Assembly: GCF_018691265.1 (NCBI RefSeq)
Contig: NW_024881279.1
Coordinates: 9,092,243-9,156,242 of the forward strand
Source of the DNA: Tyto alba
Taxonomy: Eukaryota; Chordata; Aves; Strigiformes; Tytonidae
DNA length: 64,000 nt
Direction of reading: 5' to 3'
Part shown: positions 24,957 to 37,300 of the stretch, in pieces
How the letters are laid out: the number at the start of each line of letters is the position of its first letter
How positions within the stretch are numbered: the first letter of the stretch is position 1
Position numbers and translations under genes: made by a program
Notes under the pieces: generated by a model
The model's input: only the letters and a program-made list of their open reading frames with translations
What the model was told of the DNA's origin: nothing
The model's database searches: none

Positions 24957-26336
24957 GTAAGTGAAACACAAGCAATGAGGAATTGATGATGGACTGTATC
25001 TCAGTATGAAAAACCTCAGGGGCCTCTGAATCTGCTGAAGTAATACCCCAGAAGTGAGTTTTCCAGAAAATAAATAGCCAACCAGGGACTATTGGTTTTA
25101 TTGGATTGCAGTGAAGCTTCACATCAGGCCTGAAACACAATCTGTGGAGCCAACAAAAGGTTGGTAGAAAACAAGACAAAGATAGGAGACTTTGCAATGC
25201 AACTTGGCTTTCTCCCAGCACGCAAGTCAGGTGAGGTGAGCTGCAAACTGAAAATGGACAGTGTAAGGGGTGGAAGGTCATGAGGAACTTGCTCTGGACA
25301 GGCTGAGGAGCCCAAAATGACACAGAGCAAGTGAAAAAAGAGAGAGATTAAAGTAGATCCTGGATAGGTAACTGGGGCAGCATTGCCTCTTCGCTCCAGA
25401 GGGAAGGAAAACTAGTCAGCCTCCATGGATAATGCTTGGTAGCCGTGTGAAGAGGCATTACTGCCTCTGTTTGCCTTCACAGAACACAGAAAAGCTGGAG
25501 GAAGACTTCTGTATTGTGGGATGTGGATCCAGCCTTCTTGGAGTACCCAGACTTTTCCTTCTGCTGTCTTTATATGGTCCCTTCTCCTGTCTTTATATAG
25601 TTCCTGTGACTGTTTCTTCCATTCTTGTCCTTCCTGTTACATGTTTCCCTGCCTGGAGATCTGATCCCACTGGGGTAGGCTGTGCTTCTATGTCAAAAGG
25701 AAGGGTCTCCTGGCTGGTCCCTAGTGTGATGGACACACAGCCAGCTGGCAGCTCACCCTGTCCCCCCCATGGTGTTTCCTGACAGATCTCTAGTCCCTTC
25801 CTTGCCACCTAGTGTCCACTTGTGTTTAGGATTCTGGTTTATCCCTAAGACTCAAGCAATATTTGTGCCTTTAGGGAAGATATGCTTTTTATTCAATTGG
25901 CCTTTGTTGATGCCAATGCCAAAGGGGAAGACTGTTTTTACTGACACCAGCCCTGCTCCATGTGCTTGCAGAAGCAGAGCACTGTGCGTGCGTGTTTGTG
26001 AAGGGGGCAAAAGGGCACATTTCTCCAGTGGGATCTTTGAGCCCTTATAAAAATAGAGGAGAGCATGGCTGTCCTGCAGCCCAGACTCACCCAAATCTTG
26101 TGCAAACCAGTCAGATGCCATGTTTCAACCATCAGCTCTGCACTGGGGACAAAGCACAAACCACTCTCACCTCTCCATCTAACCCCAGCCCCTCATACCC
26201 CACTTTGTGACCCCCATTCCCATCACCCCTCAACAAACACTACCCTGCAGCAGCAGGTCACCCAAGGAGGACCAAGCCAGGAGGGTCCCTGCCTGCTTGG
26301 TGGCTCTCACTGGGTGGTCTGGGCCCTTTCTGTGCC

Positions 26337-26358
26337 AAAAAAAAAAAAAAAAAAAAAA
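26337..26358 (+). repeat. Poly(A) tract, 22 nt
   Basis: A pure A run inside moderately GC-rich sequence. It could be the tail of an old retrocopy, but no retroposed gene body was recognised upstream. Confidence 0.9.
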
Positions 26359-29331
26359 GACCATTTTAGGAAAAGCTTTTGTTCTGGCAGGCATGAGGGG
26401 ATGCTCAGCACTGGTTGCACCATGTTCTGCACTGTCACTGCCTTTGGCTTCAGAGTCAGGTGAGCGGTCCAAGCACTTCAGGTCTCCTGTCCTCCAGTCC
26501 TCTCTCGGCACAAGCCTTTCCTTATCAGGGAAATAGAGTCTGTGGGCCTTTTATCAAACTGACAGGCCCTGCTCTAGCCCCCAGGACTCTGGTTCTTCTG
26601 TGACTACAGCAGTGTTTAATTTCTAAGGTTACTTAGTTTGGGGCAAAAAGCAATCTCAGCACCCCTGGCCACTGCCCGCTGCCACCTGCCTGCAGCATCC
26701 CATGTCAGAGCAGCCACTTTGCTAATCAGCTAATCAGCTGCTGGGGGGGAAATGCAGCTGGAAGTCGAGGTGTTTGATGTTTTCCTTATTTATTTATTTA
26801 GCAGCCACTGTCTCTGCGAGAGTCCCTTTCTGCAGAGAAGCGATAAGCTGCTCTCGGCTCCCACTTGCCCACCCCTGCTGGCTCCATTTTCTGCCAGGCA
26901 CCATCTCGTCAGCATGAATCCAAAAGCCCCTGCTTACACCCCTGCCAGGCTGCCCTCCCTGCTTTGCCTCTGAAACACTACCAGCATGCCATGGAAACGG
27001 CCAACTGAGTTGCCAGGCTCAGCAGAGTATGCAAGGAAGAGGGATGAGGGACGAGGAATGGCTCCAGAGATGCCCTGAGAACCCACAAGAAAGAGTTTCA
27101 GTTCCAGAATTAAATTCCCTACTGTCCTCCTCACAGCTGGGCTGGCTATGGTGTGGTATACAAAGTGATTTAAATATGTATAATTTAGTCAACTTGCTTG
27201 CACGGTGTTGATTTGCAGCTAAAGGTCAATGATACATGTCCGAGGCTGCACCAGGAGTGACTGAGGGCTGAGTCCAACAGTCCCCGTGCTTGGATCTCCT
27301 TCCACTGCAACACAGGTGGGAGCAAATCCCCTGAGATGGACTCTGTGTGGGGGCTTGCACCTCCCCATGTTGATGCAGCTCATCCCCAGGTGTGTGCCCA
27401 GCTCCTGCCATGCCACTGTCCCCTGCTCGCAGTGCTCTCAGTTCCCTCCACGACTCCAGTCAGCACTGAAACCTCATCACTCTGCTGGGGTTTGGGCAGC
27501 AGTGGCAGTGTGCTCCCATTAGGGCAGAGCTCTGCTGAGCGATGCTCCTGCTTACTCCACATTCTGATGCCCCCAGCTGTCCCACTCCCAGCCCACTGAA
27601 GCCAGCAGGGAGAGACACACAGCTGGGGAGGATCATTTTTAAAAAGGGTTTGGTAGCACTTCCCATCACAGCAGCAGGCTCAGCACGCCGCGAGCTGAAG
27701 AGAAGGGGAAAGCTGCCTATCCAGCGGTGTCTAGCAAGGCAGGAGGATGCTATCGCCCAGGCAACAGTTTTGTTTGTCTCCCCAAATACAAGCCAGGCAA
27801 GTTATGGCAGAGCCTTTCTCATGGGCCAGGCCAACACAGAGGGGACATTTGTTAACATGCACAGACTAGTTGCTTCTGAGCGCTGATTGTAGGGATGCTG
27901 GAGCTACAGAAACATCGCTTTGGTTGCTGAATTAACAGCAACCCTCTGGTGCAATCAGGAGCTGGTGGCTGCATGCACAAGCCCTGTGCTGGCAGCAGCT
28001 GGGCTCCCATCCTGGCTTGGACACTGATCCGCTGGTTGACCCTGGGCAAACGGCCCCAATTCCACCGTGCCTGGGAGCGGCACATTGGAAAGGGCTGGAG
28101 AGGACACAGATTCTCCTCAGAGAGCTATAATTAATATTTGGAAGCTGCTGGCTGCTCTGGCAATCCCAAGCTATCCACATTGTGCCATTCACATCTCTCT
28201 CCTCCTGCTTTGTGGAGGATATTTATTATTATCTTTATTAATTACATACTGCAGTGCACTTAAAATAGGGAGGAGGGGGAAGGAATGGCCAGTGCTTTCC
28301 CACCATGGAAATGCAAAATGTTACATTTTGTACTTGTTGAAAGTAAAAAAAAAAGTCTTTCATTCCACAAAGTGTGAGATGCATTTCTAATTGCACAATT
28401 ATTTTGTTCCATGGCACTTGCAAAACAGAACTTGGAGTGCTTTCAGTAAATTCTGGTGTTGAGAAAATAATGACTTGTTTTTTAAAAAACTTACTAAATT
28501 AAGTGCTCTTCCTTTATGGTAATTATTTCTTGGGTTTCTAGGATATTTATTCCATAACCCTTCTTAAGATAAAAGAAGCAAAGCTTTGCTGCATTAGTAA
28601 TATGCTGGAGTCAGTGCAGACCCTGAGAAGAGGAAGGGGCTGAGCAGGGATTGCTCCCTGCCCACCTCCCACCGCCTCATGCAGTGTTTGAGCCCCTTTC
28701 TGGCAGGGGGCTGGGCTGCAGCAGGTCACTTCCCCTTGAACGATTGTCCCATGAAGGCCAGATGACACCTTACATGCAAAATTCATCCTGTACCCTGCAG
28801 AGGTGCTCGTAAATATCACAAATGAATACAGCTGGAGCAGCTTCTGCTCCCAGAGGAGAGTGGAGTGATCCAGATGTCCAGTATAAGGCTTGAGCAGTGG
28901 AAAGAAGGGCAATGTGTGTCTGCTCTCAGAGAGAAGGGCAGTGGCGGAGCTGGAATATGGTAGATGAGTTCCTTCCACAAGATGCATACAGACTGCAATA
29001 TGCAGATATTTCCAGGGTGGTGGATTTTGCAGGTCTTTAAATTTGGAGGTCCCAAAAGTTCTCCTGGGGTGAGGGGTGGGCTAGCCCCACCTCTGCAGTG
29101 CTGGACTGTAGTGTGTCCTTCCATGGTTGCTCTGTAAAAGCCCACTCTGCATCCCTCTCCCACCACATCTTGTCTAGCCAAACTCAATTTAATACAACTG
29201 TAAAACTAATTACAATGAATATAGCTCTATCAACTTTTTTCTGTGTGCTTCTCCCTTGCTAGTCTCCCAGCAGTACCACCACACACATAAAAATCCAACC
29301 ATTGGGTCAAACTCAAGTCTCTCTCTTCCAG

Positions 29332-29412
29332 CTCTGCCCTAGGCTGAGGGCGTGCCTGGCAGCATGTGAGAGCAGCACGGACAAGCGAGAGCAATCTTGC
29401 TCAGCTCAGCAG
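29332..29412 (+). ncRNA. Second candidate exon of an unannotated + strand transcript
   Basis: This 81-bp segment is bounded by a strong acceptor (gtctctctcttccag) and donor (CAGCAG|gtaagaac). One frame is open for 27 codons. If it were spliced after the candidate exon at 24896-24956, the open frame of that exon would soon hit a stop, which favours a non-coding transcript if the two are linked. The link is inference only. Confidence 0.25.
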
Positions 29413-32400
29413 GTAAGAACAGATGTTTGGAAAACTAACCTCTTCAAGACCAAAAGAAAAATAAGTCTGTTTCTGTGAGATTGATCTGCTGGCACCAACA
29501 GAGCAATCAGCTGGACTTCTAGGAGAGTGGCAACAAACAGCAAATTAGAAGGTGTCAGCCCGCTGAGATTTCAGACAAATTAGAAAACAGAATGGCGATG
29601 TCGCTACGTTGTGCCTTTCAGCAGCTGCTGACTAGGCTAAGCCAACTCCGTGACTTCCCGCAAGCTAAGGCGAGGGAGCTGGTGGCCGGGTGGGAGCTGC
29701 CACCAGAGCACCCCGTGGGGATGCTGCACCCACCCCTTGCAGCGCTGGGCTGGCAGCAGTGACCAGGCACCTTCAAGCCGAGCTGTTCCTCCCGACAGCC
29801 AAAACTTTGACTTCCTGTTCATTACCTACATCCTTAAAGCAAGCTTGAAGCTCTTTCTGCTTGTCTTAGAAGGTTTTGAAATACAGCTACCCCAAAACCA
29901 AAATGCCAGTGCCCCAGGTGCAGCAGGAGTGCTGGGCAGGGTCTGCAGGGTGCTTTGGCCAGTGTGAGACCGTGTGCGGTGAAGCACCCTTCTGCTACAG
30001 CCTGCTTTGAAAATGAAATTTCTGCAACCATGGAGCAACACCCTTGAACAGCATTCCTGGTAACTTGTGCAGCCCAAAGATAGATCTGAATTTTCCTTAA
30101 TACCCCTCAATTCCACCTAACTGTCATTTTTCTAAATCTCTCTTCTGACAGCAAGATATTCCTCACTGTACAATTGGAAAGTGAGTCATGTTCAGAAACA
30201 ACAATTCCCACGGGAGGTCAGTGGATCAAACAACTTGAGTTGCCTTCACAGGCTGTGATGGTCTGATGACAGATGTTTCCACCAATGCACAACATTTCAG
30301 TAACCGTTGTTTAGCTGCACTAAGGAGAATCTGAGCACCACACAGGAACTCTGTCTTTATCCCCAAATACTGACCTAACATTTACGTTAAACTCTGATCC
30401 CAAGGGAATAATGCTCCCAATGCTTTCATCCACTAAAACTGATATTGCTCCAAATGCGATGGATAATTAAAACATCTCTTCTGATCCTGAAAGCCTGCAG
30501 AATAAAAAATCCCAAATTACAGCAGCACAGAAGCACATCACTGTGGAGTGCGGGTTGGCAGCCAAATTCTGTTCAAGTAAAAGCACTTACATGTGTGGTT
30601 TTGTGAAGTCTTTTTCTGAAGTCACAGAATTTTTAAGAAATTTTTGTCCTTGGTTCTAAGGAGACAAAACTTCACTTGATATTTTTGAATTTAGATTAAT
30701 GAAGTCTGTTTTCACTCCTTTTCCCATTCCCGTTGAATAAAGGCAAACATTTGCCATTTTCTCCTGCCACTTTTACTGTAGAAATTAATGCTTCTTTTTG
30801 GCTGAAATGTCTAGAACAAGTTAAACTAACCCTGAGAAATTATTGCAATAGTTGGATGTGCAAGACAGGCAGAATGAAGAGTCCACAAACAAAGTGGGGA
30901 AGGGGGAATGTTTTCAAGTGATTTATAGTTACTAAGATTTTTTTTTTTAATCCTGTTTACATTTAACTTTTCACATTAAATCCATAACTGTGGTGTGCAA
31001 CCAGGTGCAGTAGCAATATACAAAATCTTATTAAAAGGAGCAAATGAAGATAATGGGAAGATTTGGGATGGGCAAGGAGGGGCGTTGTGATGGAATTAGC
31101 ACCTGCTGATTTTCATCCTTTCTAACAATAAGTTGCTTGTCAAGAAACTCAATGGGGACCAACTGTCGTCAGTTAACTATCCACTTGAGAAAAATAATTG
31201 GAATGCAAAATGCAGTGGCTTACAGCAATCTCCAGAATGTCCTGCCTCCTTGGGTTTCCATCCAGTGGACTCTGCTTTGCTGCAGCTTGGCATCACTAAA
31301 GGTCCTCTCCGCTCCTGTCTTTCACCCACTGATGCTAATTGCTGTGGGTTTTTACAAACCCTTGTTCAAACTTAAATACAAGAGAGACTTGAGAAGTCTG
31401 GCTGGATTGAACTATTGTGTCTGCATCTTTTCATCCCTGCCAGTGATGCTTGAAATAAAAGAGCTAGTTTCTAGCCAGGTTTGTTATTAGAACAGAAACA
31501 AGGATCAACTGATTTTTGCTCTCACTTAAGGAAGTCTCTCAGGTGACACTGGTGCTTAAGTATTATCGGTCACTGCATATTAATAGCTGTAGAAATGAAA
31601 GTTAAGTGTCATCATCCTTCTTATACAGAGGCAGAAGTCCCAGAGCCAGTAAGAAGCAACGTGTTAAGATTACTCAGAAAAATAACTGCCAAAGCAGAAA
31701 TTTAATCTCCACCTGGGATTAGTTAAAATTCTCATTGCTGCCACAGAAATAGGAGATGGCCTGTACAGAGAAAAACAACAGAGATGTGAGTATGCGTCAG
31801 GATTTATATTTCTGTTACTTTTCTGTGGTCAATACATTCATCTGCTCCCATGGACTGAGATGCATCCTGCACCCTCCCTTGAACAGTGAGTCACAGGAGC
31901 CTTCCTTGGATCCCAACACCACTCACTGCTGGAAAGGGAAGTAAGGTGACAAATCAAGACCTGAATCCAGGGCTGAATCTGGGTTAAAAACTCCTATCAG
32001 GGATCCAGTGAACCTCCCCAGCCTCAGGCAGCTGGAGGGAGCAGCTGTTGGGCAGAGGAATTATACCCAGTCAATTGAAGGATCCCAAAATCTCAGTGGT
32101 AAGCGCTGCTGAGTATCCCTAGGGTGACCTGAATGCATCACCCTCTTCCCAGCAAAACTCTGAAGACTCTCAGATGGGTAAAGACACTGAAGCAGGAATG
32201 CGCTGCAGCAGGACCCCGTACCCCACCAAACCCACACCTGCAAACCCAGAGCTGAGACAGCTCCGGCTCCCCACAAACACCTGGGAAATCTAAGCTCAGT
32301 CTAGCACAAGCCCAGAAGCCCAGCCAGCCTGAGCTTGCTCAGCAGCAGGATCTTTTCCATCACATAAGAAAACTTCTCCTGTAGAAAACAGAGGAATGAA

Positions 32401-34250
32401 AGCTTATCTCTGAGATATGTTATCTCCCTGTGCCGCCTTCAACTCAATGTTATCGTGGAACTGCCAGGGGACTCTGACCTTTGTAGGAAATGTTAAATCA
32501 TTATGGCTTTCATATTGTTTAATATTCCTCATTGATTAGTTTCCATATCCCTGAAGGCAAGAGGATTTGACTGAGTGCCAAAGCTCTGCAGTACCCAGTG
32601 CTGTGGGTGGTATTGAGCTTTTGAGAGAGAGAAAGCTGACAAAATGCAGCAAATGACTTTCAAAAATAAAGACAAGAAAACTAATAACATTCAGAACGGA
32701 TATTTTTCCTGACCTGGACTAAAATCCTGCTTCTGTTTCCATAAAGCTTTAACTCCCAGACAGACAAACATTGACACGTTATTTCAGCTCTAAACCATGG
32801 ATTTCATTTGTTGCAGATTACAGAAATGTCATGTGGGCCAGGTTTTCTGGTGTGTGTGGGGAGTTTTGCCAATAATTGGATGTATTTTCCATGTCCACCC
32901 AAAAGTAGGCTTGTGGGTGCACCAGCCGTGTGTCCTCACCAAAGATTTGGGATGCTGGAGGCACAATGCTGTGTGCTGGCTCCCCGCCTCACTACCCTCC
33001 CATCGACAGGACTTCCAAGTCCAGCCTTGAGCATGCAGGAGGAGGAAGAGCTGCCTGTTCAGCCCGCACAAGCAGCGCTGTTGCCAGGGAAAAGGCCCAC
33101 AGAAGCAGGGTGCAGAGCTTGGGGGAGGCAGTTTTTCAATGAGTGGGGTCCAGCGCAGCTCCCATGAGGATGTTCTACTTCTCTGGACCCAGAGCATCCA
33201 TCCTCACATAAATCTACCCCTGTGCTAGACATGCTGAATGAAGCAGAGTGGCTGAATAAGGAGGGGACCCATCATTACAGCCTGTTTAATTGCCTCAAAA
33301 CTCATTTTGAGGAACCATAAGCAGTAGTCTCCCTCCTAATAAAATAGCCAAGAATAGCCATGTCTGTGCAGCTCTTGCTACTTGATTAATCTCATCTTGG
33401 CCCCATTCTCCCTCTCCTAAAGCTTCTTCCACTGAGCCCTGACTTGCCTCTTTCCACTGAGTCATGCACAGCACAGATCCCTCCATTCCCAGGCTGTTTC
33501 TTCAGTCTCATTATTATTTTTAAAGCCTGGGTTGGTTCTTTTCCTCCCCCTGTGTCCAGCCAAGTATATGTTGGGATCTGGTTTTATGAAGCCAGCTTTT
33601 GCATCTCCTGCCAGGAATCCCAGTGTCAGCCTCCAAAGGAGATCTGTTGCCCAGCTTATCCCATGCCATGCTGGCCGTACCACAGCTTTTGGCACCAGCA
33701 GAGGAGCAGCCACGTTGCAGCAGCCAATCCCAGAGAACACACCTCTCTCTTCTACCTAGTCAGTCCCTGCCTGGTGCCAAGCTTTCGGGGTCTCCAGCAT
33801 TTTGAAACAGTTGTTACACCTCCTCAAACTTCCTCTCTCCTGCTCTCCCTACTGCTGCAGTGCTCATTAACAGGGACCTCCTGCCCATGAGGCTGCAAAA
33901 TCGCTGCCCTCGCTTCTGCCAACAAGTATCAGAGACATGGAGAGAAAAAAAGAAGAAAACCAAGAGGAAAATGTAGAGCTGAAGAGTGCTCATTGCTTTT
34001 GTTGTTTTAAGGGTTTCATGCTATCCCATGTCATCTTAGGCAGGGTCAATGTAATAGTAGCAGTAGATAATGGAGAAATACCAAGTATTAAGAAGTAGCT
34101 TTGAGTTAATCTCAGATTTATTTATTTATTTTGAAGTACAGCAGTGCACCTCCCCTAGCACCCTTATCTTTTTGGGTGCACCTGGAACTATGAAAGCTTT
34201 AAACTTGTAAATCCAAAGCTTAAATGGGGTAAATAGTTTTGCTTCAAACA

Positions 34251-34355
<105 letters not shown>

Positions 34356-34359
34356 GAAA

Positions 34360-37300
34360 TAGAAAAAAGAGAAAAACTGTGCTCTATATTTGGCCTTTGG
34401 ATTTGTCATGTGTGCATAAAAGGAAGGTTTGAAGGAGCTTATGGATTTGTACAGGAGCTGAAAAGCTTGTGCCTGCTTAGCAGCCTTCATTACAATGCAC
34501 ACAGAAGGGAGAGAGCTGCTCTTCTTCTTGCATGCCAGCATGAGACCCAGCACTGCCCATCCATCCATGCTGATGGGCCCTGCTGCAATGTAGGCACTGG
34601 GGATGGATTTCCCCCAACTCTACTCAATGCCTTTAAAAATTGCTTTTTAAGCATCTCTTTTCCCACCTCAGAATAAAACTCGCCTTCCTCCTTCTGTAGT
34701 TATTTGTGGAAGCTTTATAAAGTGTCCGGGAATGAGAATCATTTTCCCCCTTCACTCCTGGGCCCTTCAGAATTCTAAAAAAAAAAAAATTTAATCATCT
34801 TCCTAGAAAAACAACAGTGATGTCAGTGTGTCTGAGTGATGTCAGGAGTGGTCATGGAGACAGCCTGGTAACTAACCCCCGAAGGATCCTCACGGGTCTC
34901 TGCTCCAAAGGAGCATACAAGCGGCAAAGCGGGGAGCTGTGCCCTGTCAGCGGCGCCGGAGGTGACTGCCAGCGGAGGATGCTCTGCCAGTGCAGATTTT
35001 CATCCCACCACTAAAGAGGTCTGACAGCACACTCCAGCTGAAGCATCAGACTAACGACACCGCCTGCATCCCTTGCTGCCGAAACACACCCCAGCTGCAT
35101 CATCAGCGCACTTCTGCGCTGCAGAATGTGCAGCCAGGGGCACTCACAAAGGGGCTGTGACCTTGAGGCAAAGCCTGACCGGAGGGATGAAGACAGCTTA
35201 AGCAGTTTCCCAGAAGCAGACACAAACAGGGACAGGCCAAATCCCATCTCTCTGATATAAATAGATTTTCCAACCCATTGGGGGCACAACAGAGTGAATC
35301 TGTCAGCAGCGAGACAATTCCCACTGCTTCAGGCTGTCCACCATGGGGTATTATAACCCCTCCATCTGAGCTGGGACCTAGGAACCAACAATGGGATTTT
35401 TCCAGCTATTGGGGCATGTCATGCCTCACTCCTCAAGGTTTAATTTTTGACCAGTATCTTGCAAGTTCTACAGGGTTGTAAAAAGGATTTGTGCTACCAT
35501 GGTCCATCTTTTAGCTATTTGCAGCAAAACAGGGCATGGCATACAAGAGAAAGGACCATAGCAGCAATTCACTGACCCATGAATAATATTTGATGAGGAG
35601 ATGCCTCCATTCAGTCCTGGATACCTTTTGAATTTACATCACACTCTCCAAAGTACCTGCTGGTTGGTCATGAACAGTGAGAAAATCTGCCCAGAGGACA
35701 GCGCTCAGATGGACATGGGTTTGCTGTGAGAAACCCTAACATAAGGCAGTTTAAGGATAAAACGCCCGGTTTTAAGGTATCTTTTGGAGTTCAAGAGCAG
35801 GTTAATGTGCCAGTGGAGTCAGAACCATTTCCCAGCTTTTTGTCGGGAAGAAAAGACAAGGGTCCATGTGCTTTCTGCAGGTTCAAAAAACAAGGAGCCA
35901 GAGAGGGCTCCAAATCTATTCTTACTAATTATATTTCTTTCCAGTCTTGACTTTCACAGCATTCCCCAGTTTGAGCTCCTCATTTTTCAGTGTTTGGGGC
36001 TAGCTGGTAGGTTTTCAGTTTCCATCAGTAGAGTAAAGTGGATGGTTACCCTCAGGTGCCTGAGAGTGCCCAGAACAGCCAGAACTCTGGAGGAGGGAGC
36101 TGGACCGCGCCATCCTTACAGCAGAGAGAATGAAGAGGGACAGCCACACCACAGTGCAGTCCTACCTGCTGCTTTTCAGTAATCACCCAATTTAGCCATT
36201 TTTTTTTCCCTCTCTCTCCTTTTTCACTATTAAGATTTATGAGGAGGAAGGTGCCCAGCTGCATCTGAGTGCAATAAACCTCCTGTGGCTGGTAAAAACC
36301 AACGAGCTATTCTTCCAGCTTGTTAGCAGCCAGGAAGATGGAAGGAAGTGGGAGGAATCCAGAGGGTGAGGTTTTCTAATGCCTCACTCGTCACTGCTGA
36401 ACCCAGTGCTATTTATGGTGCAATTATCACCGCAGACAGACTCCTTTATCATCCAGCCAATATTCTAGGTAGAAATCCTATTGCAGCCCAGCCACTCCAT
36501 ATATCATCCGGACACAGGCAACGGCCAGGTGAAGAGGTTGACTTGTGGTGAACACATCTCCCAGACGCTGCTTGTCCCTGGAATCCCTGTCCACCCCCTA
36601 TTTACAACCAGGGAGGAGGCTGCCGTCCTTCTGCCCTCCCAGCAGTGCCCAGATCAGCGGGAAGAGGAGAGGATGGTGAAGTGCTCTTCCTCACAACACC
36701 ACCAACAGGGGCTTCCCACAGGAATCTGCTCCTCTTGGGGTACAAGGGATGTTTTTTTACTAGTTACACAGAGACAACAACAAATCTGCCAGAGTGAGGG
36801 TGGCTCAGAGCAGCAGGGGAGGGAGCACGATCTGTAGAGAAGTGACAGGAGTTAAGTTTTGAACCCTCTGTGATTTGGTAAATGAGCCACAAGGCAGAAG
36901 AGGGGGAATGAAGCACCTTAGGTCTTGGCTGTGTCTCTGGACAGCAGGTTCCCTGGGTCTCTGTGTACCCATGCAGCTCTGGTGTACCCTACTCACCTCC
37001 TGCCTGGCCCCATTGCCCAAGGCAGGGCTGCAAGCATCATCTTTGAGGAGTCACTTCGGGTGGGCAGCACAGTTCCACAGAAAAAAAAATGGATTTTTTC
37101 TTTTTCCTCTCCCCAAAATTCCATCTTCTCCAGGTCAGAAACAACGCCTTTCTCTTTACTTTGTGCTGAAATTCCTCCTGAAGTTCAGCTGTGCTTCTCC
37201 AGTGGCCAGAGGGTCTCAGAGCAAACTCCCACACAGCCCACTTCCTTTGGCTGGTTTGGGACAAGGGCAGAGCAGGTTGGCTCATGGACAGCACCAGTGA

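Larger units (their letters stand above)
21661..34240. other. Intergenic region, no protein gene recognised (middle part)
   Basis: This region contains poly(T) and poly(A) tracts, a perfect 16-bp inverted repeat near 23424, two exon-like segments with strong splice-site consensus (24896-24956 and 29332-29412), and an AT-rich block near 28120-28270. Open frames of 60 to 160 codons overlap on several frames and have no recognisable domains. Confidence 0.55.
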
